Source: Bacteroidota bacterium
GTDB lineage: Bacteria > Bacteroidota > Bacteroidia > Chitinophagales > Chitinophagaceae
Direction of reading: 5' to 3'
DNA: 26,986 nucleotides
Assembly: GCA_023423835.1 (NCBI GenBank)
Contig: JAFAEW010000120.1
Location: 1 to 26,986, forward strand
Part shown: piece by piece, positions 15,385 to 23,456 of the stretch
Layout: each line of letters begins with the position of its first letter
Numbering within the stretch: the first letter of the stretch is position 1
The notes under the pieces: generated by a model
What the model was told of the DNA's origin: nothing
Databases searched by the model: none
The model's input: only the letters and a program-made list of their open reading frames with translations
Made by a program: the position numbers and the translations under genes

Positions 15385-16293
15385 TCAAGCCATTTGCTGT
15401 AAAATCACCGCTTCATTCGAAATTTCCAGTGAATGGTTTAACCCGGTTTTCAGGGCAAAATTAAAATCAGAATGTCCTACGGGAAAATCAAAACAAACAG
15501 GATAATCGTACTCCTGCACTTTCTCCCAAAGAATTTCCTGAATTTCCGATCCAAAGGGAATCGTCGTATCTTTCATGTCGGTAAATCCGCCAAAAAGGAT
15601 TCCCGCAAGCCGGTCTAATTTTCCGGCTCTTTTCAGTTGCATCAACATGCGATCGATATTATATAGATATTCTCCAACATCCTCCAGAAACAGAATACAG
15701 TCGCGTGTATCGGGTTCAGACCTTGTGCCAAGAGAATGCGCAAACAATGCGAGATTTCCTCCAATCAGTCTTCCGCTTGCCTTGCCCGTTCTGTTGTTTT
15801 TTTGAGATGGAATGGTATAAATGTATGGTGTTCCCAAAAGCGCTGTTTTGAGCGAACGTACAAATTCGTTTTCAAATCCTCCATCGTTGAAGGCGGCGGC
15901 CATAGGCGCATGCAGCGACGTCATTTTAAGATTCGCAAAAAAATGAAGGTGCAAAAGCGTGATATCGCTATATCCCACAATCCATTTCGGGAATACCTGC
16001 AGCGGTTGAAAATCTATTTTATCGATGATCCGGCTGACTCCATATCCTCCCCTTGCGCAAAGGATGGCCTTCACTTCACGATCGTTGATCATCGATTGCA
16101 AATCGTTTAGCCGCTCTTCATCCGTGCCGGAAAAATAGTGAAACTGACTGCCGCAAGTGCTTCCCATTTTCACCCTGAATCCCCAATTTCGGAGCGTTTC
16201 GATGCAGCATTCCATCTTTTCCAGCGGCATAAATCCTGCAGGACAAATCAGGCCAATGGTATCACCCGGATGTAATGGTGGTGGGATAATCAT
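15385..16293 (-). CDS. LD-carboxypeptidase (muramoyltetrapeptide carboxypeptidase), peptidase family S66
   Basis: The enzyme would trim the terminal D-alanine from murein tetrapeptides during cell-wall recycling. The 302-residue length fits S66. The N-terminal LHPGDTIGLICPAG (7-20) and CARGGYGVSRI (79-89) are family blocks. The Ser-Glu-His triad is visible: Ser109 in VGYSDIT, Glu204 in FLEDVGEY and His274 in PVGHSDFN. No signal peptide is present, consistent with a cytoplasmic recycling enzyme. It starts 10 bp after the HAD gene on the same strand. Some S66 members act on other peptides (MccF-type); the context does not favour that. Confidence 0.92.
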   Translation of the reverse strand: MIIPPPLHPGDTIGLICPAGFMPLEKMECCIETLRNWGFRVKMGSTCGSQFHYFSGTDEERLNDLQSMINDREVKAILCARGGYGVSRIIDKIDFQPLQVFPKWIVGYSDITLLHLHFFANLKMTSLHAPMAAAFNDGGFENEFVRSLKTALLGTPYIYTIPSQKNNRTGKASGRLIGGNLALFAHSLGTRSEPDTRDCILFLEDVGEYLYNIDRMLMQLKRAGKLDRLAGILFGGFTDMKDTTIPFGSEIQEILWEKVQEYDYPVCFDFPVGHSDFNFALKTGLNHSLEISNEAVILQQMA

Positions 16294-16303
16294 AATACAA
16301 CAT

Positions 16304-16966
16304 TTAAACGATCAATGCGCGTAATGCCGGATCGGTATAGTCTTTAATAAACCAGTCAACTGCGGAATATTCGAGGAAATCAGCGCTATCGTGGGTGGTT
16401 GTGATGGCAATGGCACGCATCCGGGCATTTTGAGCCGCTGCCACTCCTTTTGGTGCATCCTCAAAAACAAGACAGTCCTCGGGAAGCACGCCTAATTTTT
16501 CCGCCACTTTCAAAAAAGTCTCAGGATCTGGCTTACTGTTGCTTACTTCACCGGCGTGCACCATGGCCGAAAAAAACTTTCTGATATCCAGCCGGTCGAG
16601 AATCTGATCAAGATTTTCAGCCACAGAAGCAGTGGCAATGGCTAGTTGAATATTATGATTTACCGCTTGTTCAAAAAAAGCAGGAAGGCCATTGATCAAC
16701 TGAAGATTTGGAAAATAGGCTTGCCTATATTTCTCTTCTTTCTCCATGGAAATCGCCTGCATCTCTTTTTTAGAAAAACGCCCCGGTCCGAAAACCCTTT
16801 CCAGCACTTCTTCGTTTTTACCATACATATTCTTTTTTACTTCCGCAACAGTGAGATTGCCTTTGAGCTTTTCATTTATGATATAATTCCATGCCATCAG
16901 ATGATACTCCATGTCATCGATAATCGTACCATTCAGATCGAAAATAAACGCTTTAATGTTGTACAA
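16304..16966 (-). CDS. HAD-superfamily protein (beta-phosphoglucomutase/phosphatase-like) with DxN motif
   Basis: A 220-residue HAD protein with a helical cap (about 15-85). Motif I reads FDLNGT: nucleophile Asp10 is present, but the usual second Asp (acid/base) is Asn12. Motif II is Thr112 in ATAS, motif III Lys145 in SKPDPE, and motif IV Glu169-Asp170 in FEDAPKG. The SKPDPExF and FEDAxxG patterns place it with sugar phosphatases and beta-phosphoglucomutases. The start codon is TTG at 16966; no ATG or GTG is available in frame nearby, and MYNIKAFIFD fits the family N-terminus. It leads a minus-strand group with the LD-carboxypeptidase and diverges from metG. Substrate is unknown. Confidence 0.87.
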   Translation of the reverse strand: MYNIKAFIFDLNGTIIDDMEYHLMAWNYIINEKLKGNLTVAEVKKNMYGKNEEVLERVFGPGRFSKKEMQAISMEKEEKYRQAYFPNLQLINGLPAFFEQAVNHNIQLAIATASVAENLDQILDRLDIRKFFSAMVHAGEVSNSKPDPETFLKVAEKLGVLPEDCLVFEDAPKGVAAAQNARMRAIAITTTHDSADFLEYSAVDWFIKDYTDPALRALIV

Positions 16967-16994
16967 AGACTGGCTTTTTTTTAATGAATTCCTG

Positions 16995-17002
16995 CAAATA
17001 TA
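16995..17002 (-). promoter_or_regulatory. -7 box for the HAD/LD-carboxypeptidase transcript
   Basis: The minus strand reads TATATTTG, a perfect -7 match, ending 28 bp before the TTG start of the HAD gene. It supports that unusual start codon. No -33 TTTG at standard spacing. Confidence 0.5.
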
Positions 17003-17055
17003 AATGGCAATTTGAAACAGATTTTGAAGATAACAAATTCCTGTTCAGGATTCTA

Positions 17056-17063
17056 TAACTTTG
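17056..17063 (+). promoter_or_regulatory. -7 box directly before metG
   Basis: TAACTTTG is a perfect -7 match whose last base is only 7 bp before the metG ATG. Transcription would start within a few bases of the start codon, giving a nearly leaderless mRNA. If the box is chance, the real promoter is further up in the 104-bp divergent region. Confidence 0.45.
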
Positions 17064-17070
17064 CAAGATT

Positions 17071-19185
17071 ATGCAGGAAGAAAAGGAAATCCCACAGCAG
17101 AATAGTAATAATCAGGACAATAACCGCTATCTCGTAACCGCCGCGCTGCCCTATGCGAACGGGCCGGTGCACATTGGACATCTTGCCGGCGTGTACATTC
17201 CCGCCGACATTTACGTTCGATATTTAAGGGCGAAAAAAGCAGACGTAAAATTTGTGTCGGGCAGCGATGAACACGGCGTTCCCATTACCATCCGGGCGCG
17301 AAAAGAAGGAAAAACGCCGCAGGAAGTTGTTGACAAATACCATAAGATAATTAAGGACAGCATGGAAGGGATGGATATCAGTTTTGACATTTATTCACGA
17401 ACTACCAATCCCATTCACCATAAAACCGCTTCCGACTTCTTCTTGAAATTGTATAATGATGGCTTATTTGAAGAGAAGGAGACCGAACAATATTTCGATG
17501 AACAAACAAAAACATTTCTCGCCGACCGGTACATCGTAGGAACCTGCCCCGTTTGCGGCAATTCAAATGCTTATGGCGATCAATGCGAAAAATGCGGATC
17601 GTCTCTTAGTCCCGAACAATTGATCAATCCGCACAGTGCACTGAGTGACTCCATCCCCATAAAAAAGAAAACCAAACATTGGTTTTTCCCGCTGCAGAAT
17701 TACGAAGGCTGGCTTAAGGAATGGATACTTCAGGATCACACCAACTGGAAACCGAATGTTTACGGACAGTGCAAAAGCTGGCTCGACAACGGGTTGCAGC
17801 CGAGAGCGATGACCCGCGACAGTGATTGGGGAATTAAGGTTCCGTTGCCCGATGCGGAAGGGAAGGTATTATATGTATGGTTTGATGCGCCGATCGGCTA
17901 CATCAGCGCCACAAAAGAACTCACGCCCGCCTGGAAAGATTACTGGTGTAAGAAAGATACGAAACTTATTCATTTCATCGGGAAGGACAACATTGTTTTT
18001 CATTGTATCATTTTCCCTGCAATGCTGAAAGCACATGGCGGATTTGTATTACCAACGAATGTTCCGGCCAACGAGTTTTTGAATATCGAAGGACAGAAGG
18101 TTTCTACAAGCCGTAACTGGGCAGTGTGGGTTGACGAATACCTGAAAGATTTTCCTGAGAGCGCCGATGTATTGCGATACGTTCTTTGCAGCAATGCGCC
18201 GGAAACCAAAGACAACGATTTTACCTGGAAAGGATTTCAGGAAGCCAATAACAGCGAGCTGGTAAGCATCTTCGGAAATTTCGTTAACCGCACTTTTGTG
18301 TTGATGCATAAACTGTGTAAAGGAAAAGTTCCTCCTTTTCATAATGATATTGTAGATGAAGCCGATAAGCAGCTGATGCTCGATATACAGCAAACAGCCG
18401 CAAAAACCGGCGAACTCATTGAACAATTCAAATTCAGGGAAGCCTTATATACTGTAATTGATCTTGCACGAAAAGGCAACAAGTACATGCAGGATAAAGA
18501 ACCCTGGATTGTTGCAAAGCGTTTGCCGGACGATCCGGAGGCACAAAAAGAGATCGATAACTGCATTCACCTTTGTCTGCAGTTGACAGCGAACCTTTCT
18601 ATTCTTATTCACCCGTTCCTGCCATCCACTTCCCGAAAAATGCGGCACATGATGAAGGTGGTGGATCGCATGCTGGAATGGAAAAATGCGGGAAGCCTGA
18701 AGCTTCTGAGCGTTGGCTACAGCCTGAGGCCACCGGAATTATTATTCAGGAAAATTGAGGACAGTGAAATTGAAGCACAAATCAAAAAACTAAACGAAGG
18801 AAGTAAACAAATGGAAACTGTAACAGCCGAAAACACAATGGAAGAAAATCTTTTGAAACCGCAGATAGTATACGACGATTTTGCAAAACTCGATTTAAGG
18901 GTCGGAACCATTTTGAAAGCAGAAAAAGTTCAAAAGGCCGATAAATTATTGCAATTGGAAATTGATCTTGGATTTGAAAAAAGAACGGTTGTTTCAGGAA
19001 TCGCTCAGCATTTTACGCCCGAAGAAATTACCGGCAAACAGGTGGTTGTGGTGGCAAACCTGGCTCCCCGGAAAATGCGTGGAATCGAAAGCAACGGAAT
19101 GATTTTGATGGCAGAAAATAAAGAAGGAAAATTAGTGTTCGTAGCTCCGGATACGATGATCGAGACCGGCTCGCCCGTGAACTAA
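17071..19185 (+). CDS. metG: Methionyl-tRNA synthetase with C-terminal tRNA-binding domain
   Basis: The enzyme attaches methionine to tRNA-Met. The class I HIGH motif is at 34-37 (VHIGHLAG). The zinc knuckle carries Cys159-x2-Cys162 and Cys172-x2-Cys175. The second ATP signature is KVSTS (343-347) rather than KMSKS, a variant followed by RNWAVW. The anticodon-binding helical domain is in the middle. Residues about 605-704 are an EMAPII/Trbp111-like OB-fold (FAKLDLRVGTILKAEKV, then VVSGIAQHF and ANLAPRKMRG) that helps dimerization and tRNA binding. Full length is 704 residues. The first 18 residues are a polar, non-conserved tail, so the exact start rests on the ATG and the -7 box in front of it. 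It diverges from the HAD gene. Confidence 0.97.
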   Translation: MQEEKEIPQQNSNNQDNNRYLVTAALPYANGPVHIGHLAGVYIPADIYVRYLRAKKADVKFVSGSDEHGVPITIRARKEGKTPQEVVDKYHKIIKDSMEGMDISFDIYSRTTNPIHHKTASDFFLKLYNDGLFEEKETEQYFDEQTKTFLADRYIVGTCPVCGNSNAYGDQCEKCGSSLSPEQLINPHSALSDSIPIKKKTKHWFFPLQNYEGWLKEWILQDHTNWKPNVYGQCKSWLDNGLQPRAMTRDSDWGIKVPLPDAEGKVLYVWFDAPIGYISATKELTPAWKDYWCKKDTKLIHFIGKDNIVFHCIIFPAMLKAHGGFVLPTNVPANEFLNIEGQKVSTSRNWAVWVDEYLKDFPESADVLRYVLCSNAPETKDNDFTWKGFQEANNSELVSIFGNFVNRTFVLMHKLCKGKVPPFHNDIVDEADKQLMLDIQQTAAKTGELIEQFKFREALYTVIDLARKGNKYMQDKEPWIVAKRLPDDPEAQKEIDNCIHLCLQLTANLSILIHPFLPSTSRKMRHMMKVVDRMLEWKNAGSLKLLSVGYSLRPPELLFRKIEDSEIEAQIKKLNEGSKQMETVTAENTMEENLLKPQIVYDDFAKLDLRVGTILKAEKVQKADKLLQLEIDLGFEKRTVVSGIAQHFTPEEITGKQVVVVANLAPRKMRGIESNGMILMAENKEGKLVFVAPDTMIETGSPVN

Positions 19186-19292
19186 CCAAACAATTCATCT
19201 ATAGAATACGTCTTATTACACAACTGCGGTGGAGCCTGCTTCTCAGACCGTGTTAATTGATCGGATAACCACCGGCCTTTTTCATAGCTCGA

Positions 19293-19319
19293 CTTTAAGG
19301 TATATTTAATACCTTTAAG
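19293..19319. promoter_or_regulatory. Inverted-repeat candidate operator over promoter of the delta-60 protein gene
   Basis: CTTTAAGGTAT (19293-19303) and ATACCTTTAAG (19309-19319) form an 11-bp inverted repeat with one internal T-T mismatch around a 5-nt centre. A further half-like copy, AACCTTTAAAT, lies at 19328-19338. The dyad covers a -7-like box, TATATTTA (19301-19308), that has TTTT at 19278-19281 in the -33 position (3 of 4). The layout suggests a repressor-type operator, though it could also be an AT-rich chance hairpin. Confidence 0.4.
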
Positions 19320-19346
19320 GATATTTTAACCTTTAAATATTCCGTT

Positions 19347-20828
19347 ATGAAAAAATTTACACTTTGTTTTCTGTGGTTTTTCGGCTTCGTTATTACGGTT
19401 CGTAGTCAACCTAAATCCCTCGATTCATCTTTTAATGGAAATGGATTATATTTTTTTCCTACAAACAATTGGAGTCAATCAATTGGCGATCTTGCGATTC
19501 AGGCAGATGGTAAAATAGTTGTAGGTGCTTTTTATGGCAGCAAAAGCGCTGTTGCCAGATTGCAGGCAAATGGAACCCCGGACAAAAGTTTTGGGAACAA
19601 CGGTGGTGTTATTGTCGATACCATCAACGGTAGTCTCAAACTTCTTTCTCAACCCGATGGAAAAATTATCATTATAGGCTCACATTTTAAAGTGGTTGGG
19701 AATGAAACTTACTACCTCACGAGGTTAAATGCCGATGGCAGCGTCGACGAGGGATTTGGTACCGGCGGAGTCATTATTGAGCCCACCTCCCAGATAAGAG
19801 CAGCAACTTTACAGCAAGATGGAAAAATCGTGTTGCTCAAACGCCCCTATAATGAGGAATATAAAAATGATATTACAAGATTAAATCAGGATGGAAGTCT
19901 TGACAAAAGTTTCGGAGTCAATGGTCATGTTATTGACGACTACGATTCAACCTTTGGAGAGTTAGGTTTTATAACCCTCGCTATTAATAGTCAGGGAAAT
20001 ATTATCGCGTCGGGTTATGTGGCCGGTGTGAAACATCAAAGTACTCTTATAGCAAACTACGAAAGTAACGGCACACGCAATGCTAACTTCGGAACGAACG
20101 GCCTGGTTCGGATTGAGTTTCAGTCGCCAGATGATGCTTTCGGTCAATACTTAAAAATCCTGCCCGATGACGATATCCTGGTAAGTGGAGATAGCTACAA
20201 AAATCTTCTCATCGCAAAATGTAAACCTACCGGTGCATTGGATCTCTCCTATGGAGATGGCGGGAAAATAGTTTATCCATTTTCCCCAAATCGTTATTCC
20301 TCTATTAATGATATGGCTGTTTTAGCAAATGGAACCAGCACATTTGCGGTCTCCAGTGGAGGATTTATCAGTTTTAGCCCCGATGGCAAGGAGGAAGCGA
20401 TTTTCAATTTTCCGGTCGGTTATCAACTTATTGCAGCTTGCACCTATCAGCCAGACGGGAAACTTGTGGTGACGGGCGGATACAGAAAAGTTAATTACGT
20501 TGATTACACTCCGGTAGTTGCCCGGTTCGAAAATATTGAAACGGCCGCCGTCAACAGCAATAACAAGTCGGAAGTGTCGCTTAAAAATAACCTTTCAATT
20601 ACCGTCTTTCCAAACCCGGCCTCTGCAACTTTAAACATTTCAGGTTTAGCCGGCGGTATGAAAACGGCCATCACTATCCTCGATAATAACGGCAAAATCG
20701 TTCGTTCGTTCAAAGGAGAAACCAATCAGTTGAAATCAATAAATATCGCAAACCTGAATTCGGGCATCTATTATTTGCAGGTACAACAGAACGATCAAAT
20801 CAAAACCCTGAAGTTTCTCAAAAAATAA
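19347..20828 (+). CDS. Secreted delta-60 repeat protein with T9SS C-terminal sorting domain
   Basis: A 493-residue protein with a signal peptide (about 1-20, ending VRSQ). Residues about 22-410 hold delta-60 repeats (TIGR02608/PF17164): lines of the form QADGKIVV...ARLQANGTPDKSFGNNG. At least six FG-x-G-type turns are visible (FNGNG, FGNNG, FGTGG, FGVNG, FGTNG, YGDGG), consistent with a beta-propeller-like fold. The C-terminal 75 residues are a type A T9SS sorting domain: VFPNPASATLNISG, ILDNNGKIVRSF, LNSGIYYLQV and a basic last strand (KTLKFLKK). It should cross the outer membrane through the type IX system and end on the cell surface or outside. No enzymatic motif is seen. It has a candidate operator upstream and a good terminator downstream, so it is probably a single-gene unit. 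Confidence 0.92.
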   Translation: MKKFTLCFLWFFGFVITVRSQPKSLDSSFNGNGLYFFPTNNWSQSIGDLAIQADGKIVVGAFYGSKSAVARLQANGTPDKSFGNNGGVIVDTINGSLKLLSQPDGKIIIIGSHFKVVGNETYYLTRLNADGSVDEGFGTGGVIIEPTSQIRAATLQQDGKIVLLKRPYNEEYKNDITRLNQDGSLDKSFGVNGHVIDDYDSTFGELGFITLAINSQGNIIASGYVAGVKHQSTLIANYESNGTRNANFGTNGLVRIEFQSPDDAFGQYLKILPDDDILVSGDSYKNLLIAKCKPTGALDLSYGDGGKIVYPFSPNRYSSINDMAVLANGTSTFAVSSGGFISFSPDGKEEAIFNFPVGYQLIAACTYQPDGKLVVTGGYRKVNYVDYTPVVARFENIETAAVNSNNKSEVSLKNNLSITVFPNPASATLNISGLAGGMKTAITILDNNGKIVRSFKGETNQLKSINIANLNSGIYYLQVQQNDQIKTLKFLKK

Positions 20829-20855
20829 CGAAATCTCAATAAAAACCAACTCCGG

Positions 20856-20892
20856 AAAGTCCGGGAAGAATTCTCTTCTTTCCGGACTTTTT
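20856..20892 (+). terminator. Intrinsic terminator after the delta-60 protein gene
   Basis: AAAGTCCGG (20856-20864) pairs with CCGGACTTT (20882-20890). An inner GAAGA/TCTTC stem extends it with a 3-nt bulge, and TTTTT closes the structure. It lies 28 bp after the stop codon. Confidence 0.85.
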
Positions 20893-20918
20893 ATAAAACC
20901 GCTTTGCGCCTACTTTTG
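20888..20918 (+). promoter_or_regulatory. Candidate promoter of the FadN-like gene
   Basis: TACTTTTG (20911-20918) is a perfect -7 box, and TTTT (20888-20891) lies 19 nt before it as an imperfect -33 box that overlaps the tail of the preceding terminator. It would give a leader of about 75 nt. Confidence 0.45.
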
Positions 20919-20998
20919 CTCACGAAAAATTAGATACTTATCTTGCTGAAATTATTATTCCCTTTTTAGGAGGGAGAAAAAAACCGGTAATTCAATAT

Positions 20999-23377
20999 AT
21001 GAAGCGATCTATCAAAAAAATTGCAGTTCTCGGAAGCGGCGTAATGGGTTCAAGAATCGCCTGTCTTTTCGCAGGAACAGGTGTTGAAGTTTTACTACTC
21101 GATCTGGTTCCCAAAGAAGCGGAAAATAGCGACAAACCAAACGAAAGAAACAGCATTGTAAACAGTGCGCTTCAGGCCGCTATTAAATCAAATCCCTCTC
21201 CTGTCTACACAAAAGACGTGGTTAAAAGGATCAAAACCGGCAATTTCAGCGATAACATGAAAGAGATCGCTTCCTGCGACTGGACAATTGAAGTGGTAGT
21301 TGAACGGCTTGACATCAAGAAGAAAATTTACGACCAGGTGGAGCAATTCCGTAAAGCCGGAACATTGATCACCACCAATACATCAGGGATTCCGATTCAC
21401 CTTCTAACTGAAGGGAGAACGGAGGACTTCAAACGGCATTTTTGCGGAACGCACTTTTTCAATCCGCCGCGTTACCTTCCTTTACTTGAGATCATTCCTT
21501 CGCCTGAAACAAGTCAGGAAGTTGTCGATTTCTTACTGCATTATGGCGACCTGTTTTTAGGGAAAACTACCGTTCTCGCGAAAGATACGCCTGCTTTTAT
21601 TGCCAACAGGATCGGCGTATTCGGTATCATGAGCACCTTCAAGAATATGGAGCAACTAGGATTAACGGTTGACGAGGTGGATGCGCTTACGGGCCCGGTG
21701 ATCGGACGACCGAAATCCGCAACCTTTCGTACAGCCGATCTCGTTGGAATTGATACCCTCGTAAAAGTGGCCAAAGGAATTGAGGATAACTGCAAACAGG
21801 ACGAAGCCATCACCGTTTTTTCTGTTCCCGGCTGGCTGCAGAAAATGGTAGACAACAACTGGATCGGCGATAAAAGCGGTCAGGGTTTTTTCAAAAAAGC
21901 GGTGGGAGATGATGGCAATAAAGAAATCTTATCCCTAAACTTAAACACCCTGGAATATGAGCCAAGACGAAAACCTAAATTCGCCACCCTCGAGCAAACA
22001 AAACCGGTTGAACAACTTGAACAGCGCCTTCCTCTTTTATTGAAGGGAAAGGACAAAGCGGGTGAGTTTTATCGCCGCATGTTCTTTGAATTGTTCTCCT
22101 ATGTTTCAAACCGTATCCCCGAAATTGCAGATGATCTCTTTCGAATCGATGATGCGCTGAAAGCCGGTTTTGGCTGGGAACTCGGACCATTCGAAATCTG
22201 GGATCTGCTGGGAGCTGAAAAAACAACGGCTGCAATGAAATCCGAAGGATTCGAAGTGGCCGACTGGGTTTCGGAAATGTTAGCGGCGGGCAATACAGGT
22301 TTTTACAGAGCCGGAAAGGGAAAGAAACTTTATTACGATCTCACTTCCACATCATACAAACCCATCCCCGGCAACGAAGCGTTAATCCTTCTGAAAAATT
22401 ATCAGGATAATACAGTTTGGAAAAATTCCAATGCCGCTTTATACGATATCGGCGATGACGTGGTTGCTCTTCAGTGGAATACGAAAATGAATACCATGGG
22501 CAGCGAGGTTCTCGATGCGCTGAACAAAAGCATCGCCATTGCCGAAGAAAAATATAAAGGTCTTGTAATTGCAAATGATGGCGCCAACTTCAGTGCCGGC
22601 GCCAATGTGGGCATGATCTTCATGTTTGCCATTGAGCAGGAATATGATGAACTGGACTTTGCCATCCGGTTATTTCAGAATACCATCATGAAGGTAAGAC
22701 ACTCCTCGGTGCCGGTGGTTGTTGCCCCGCATGGTCTTGCCCTGGGAGGCGGTTGCGAATTGAGTATGCATGCCGATAAAGTATGCGCTGCCGCTGAAAC
22801 CTATATCGGACTCGTGGAACTGGGCGTTGGCCTAATTCCCGGGGGAGGCGGCACGAAGGAGTTTGTGCTGAGAGCTTCGGATGAAATGCATACCGATGAA
22901 CCGGAAACCATTACTTTAAAAAATCGCTTCTTTACAGTTGCCACGGCAAAAGTGGCCACTTCTGCCTTCGAAGCCTATGAACTCGGCATTTTAAGAGAAG
23001 GAACGGATGAAGTGGTGATGAATCCGAAACGAAGAATCCTGGAAGCGAAAAGATCGGTGATCGATCTGTATGAAAGCGGATATACAACGCCACTTCCAAG
23101 GCAGGATATAAAAGTGCTGGGAAGATCGGCACTCGGCGCACTTTATGCTGGAATTAACGGAATGAAAAGAGGCAATTACGCTACCGCTCATGATGCATTG
23201 GTTGCAAAAAAACTGGCCTATGTCATGTGCGGCGGAGATTTGAGCGAGCAAACGCTGGTAAACGAGCAATACCTGCTCGATCTCGAGCGCGAAGCCTTTC
23301 TGAGTCTTTGTGGAGAACGGAAGACCCTTGAAAGGTTACAGGCAGTATTGAAAACGGGAAAACCGGTGAGGAATTAA
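20999..23377 (+). CDS. FadN-like bifunctional 3-hydroxyacyl-CoA dehydrogenase/enoyl-CoA hydratase
   Basis: A 792-residue beta-oxidation enzyme in the order dehydrogenase first, hydratase last, as in Bacillus FadN and unlike FadB/FadJ, where the hydratase is first. The NAD+ motif LGSGVMGSRIA is at 11-21, Glu102 in VVERLD and the catalytic His152 in THFFNPP follow. A second helical dehydrogenase domain spans about 180-450. The hydratase part (about 475-690) has the oxyanion block NFSAGANVG, the first catalytic Glu in LGGGCELSMHAD, and the second in GLVELGVGLIPGGGG. Thiolase and acyl-CoA dehydrogenase genes, usual partners, are not adjacent. An AGGAGG at about 20969-20974 is too far from the ATG to be a ribosome site. 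Confidence 0.93.
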   Translation: MKRSIKKIAVLGSGVMGSRIACLFAGTGVEVLLLDLVPKEAENSDKPNERNSIVNSALQAAIKSNPSPVYTKDVVKRIKTGNFSDNMKEIASCDWTIEVVVERLDIKKKIYDQVEQFRKAGTLITTNTSGIPIHLLTEGRTEDFKRHFCGTHFFNPPRYLPLLEIIPSPETSQEVVDFLLHYGDLFLGKTTVLAKDTPAFIANRIGVFGIMSTFKNMEQLGLTVDEVDALTGPVIGRPKSATFRTADLVGIDTLVKVAKGIEDNCKQDEAITVFSVPGWLQKMVDNNWIGDKSGQGFFKKAVGDDGNKEILSLNLNTLEYEPRRKPKFATLEQTKPVEQLEQRLPLLLKGKDKAGEFYRRMFFELFSYVSNRIPEIADDLFRIDDALKAGFGWELGPFEIWDLLGAEKTTAAMKSEGFEVADWVSEMLAAGNTGFYRAGKGKKLYYDLTSTSYKPIPGNEALILLKNYQDNTVWKNSNAALYDIGDDVVALQWNTKMNTMGSEVLDALNKSIAIAEEKYKGLVIANDGANFSAGANVGMIFMFAIEQEYDELDFAIRLFQNTIMKVRHSSVPVVVAPHGLALGGGCELSMHADKVCAAAETYIGLVELGVGLIPGGGGTKEFVLRASDEMHTDEPETITLKNRFFTVATAKVATSAFEAYELGILREGTDEVVMNPKRRILEAKRSVIDLYESGYTTPLPRQDIKVLGRSALGALYAGINGMKRGNYATAHDALVAKKLAYVMCGGDLSEQTLVNEQYLLDLEREAFLSLCGERKTLERLQAVLKTGKPVRN

Positions 23378-23456
23378 GGCCGACTGTAAAAGGCGAGCTT
23401 CGCTAAACTGTGAAGACGGATTTTAGATTCAAAGAACTGTTCTTAAATAAAAGAAA

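Noticed and set aside
20969..20974. AGGAGG upstream of the FadN-like gene as a Shine-Dalgarno site
   Set aside because: It lies about 24 bp before the ATG, too far for a ribosome site, and genes in this window otherwise do not use Shine-Dalgarno sequences.
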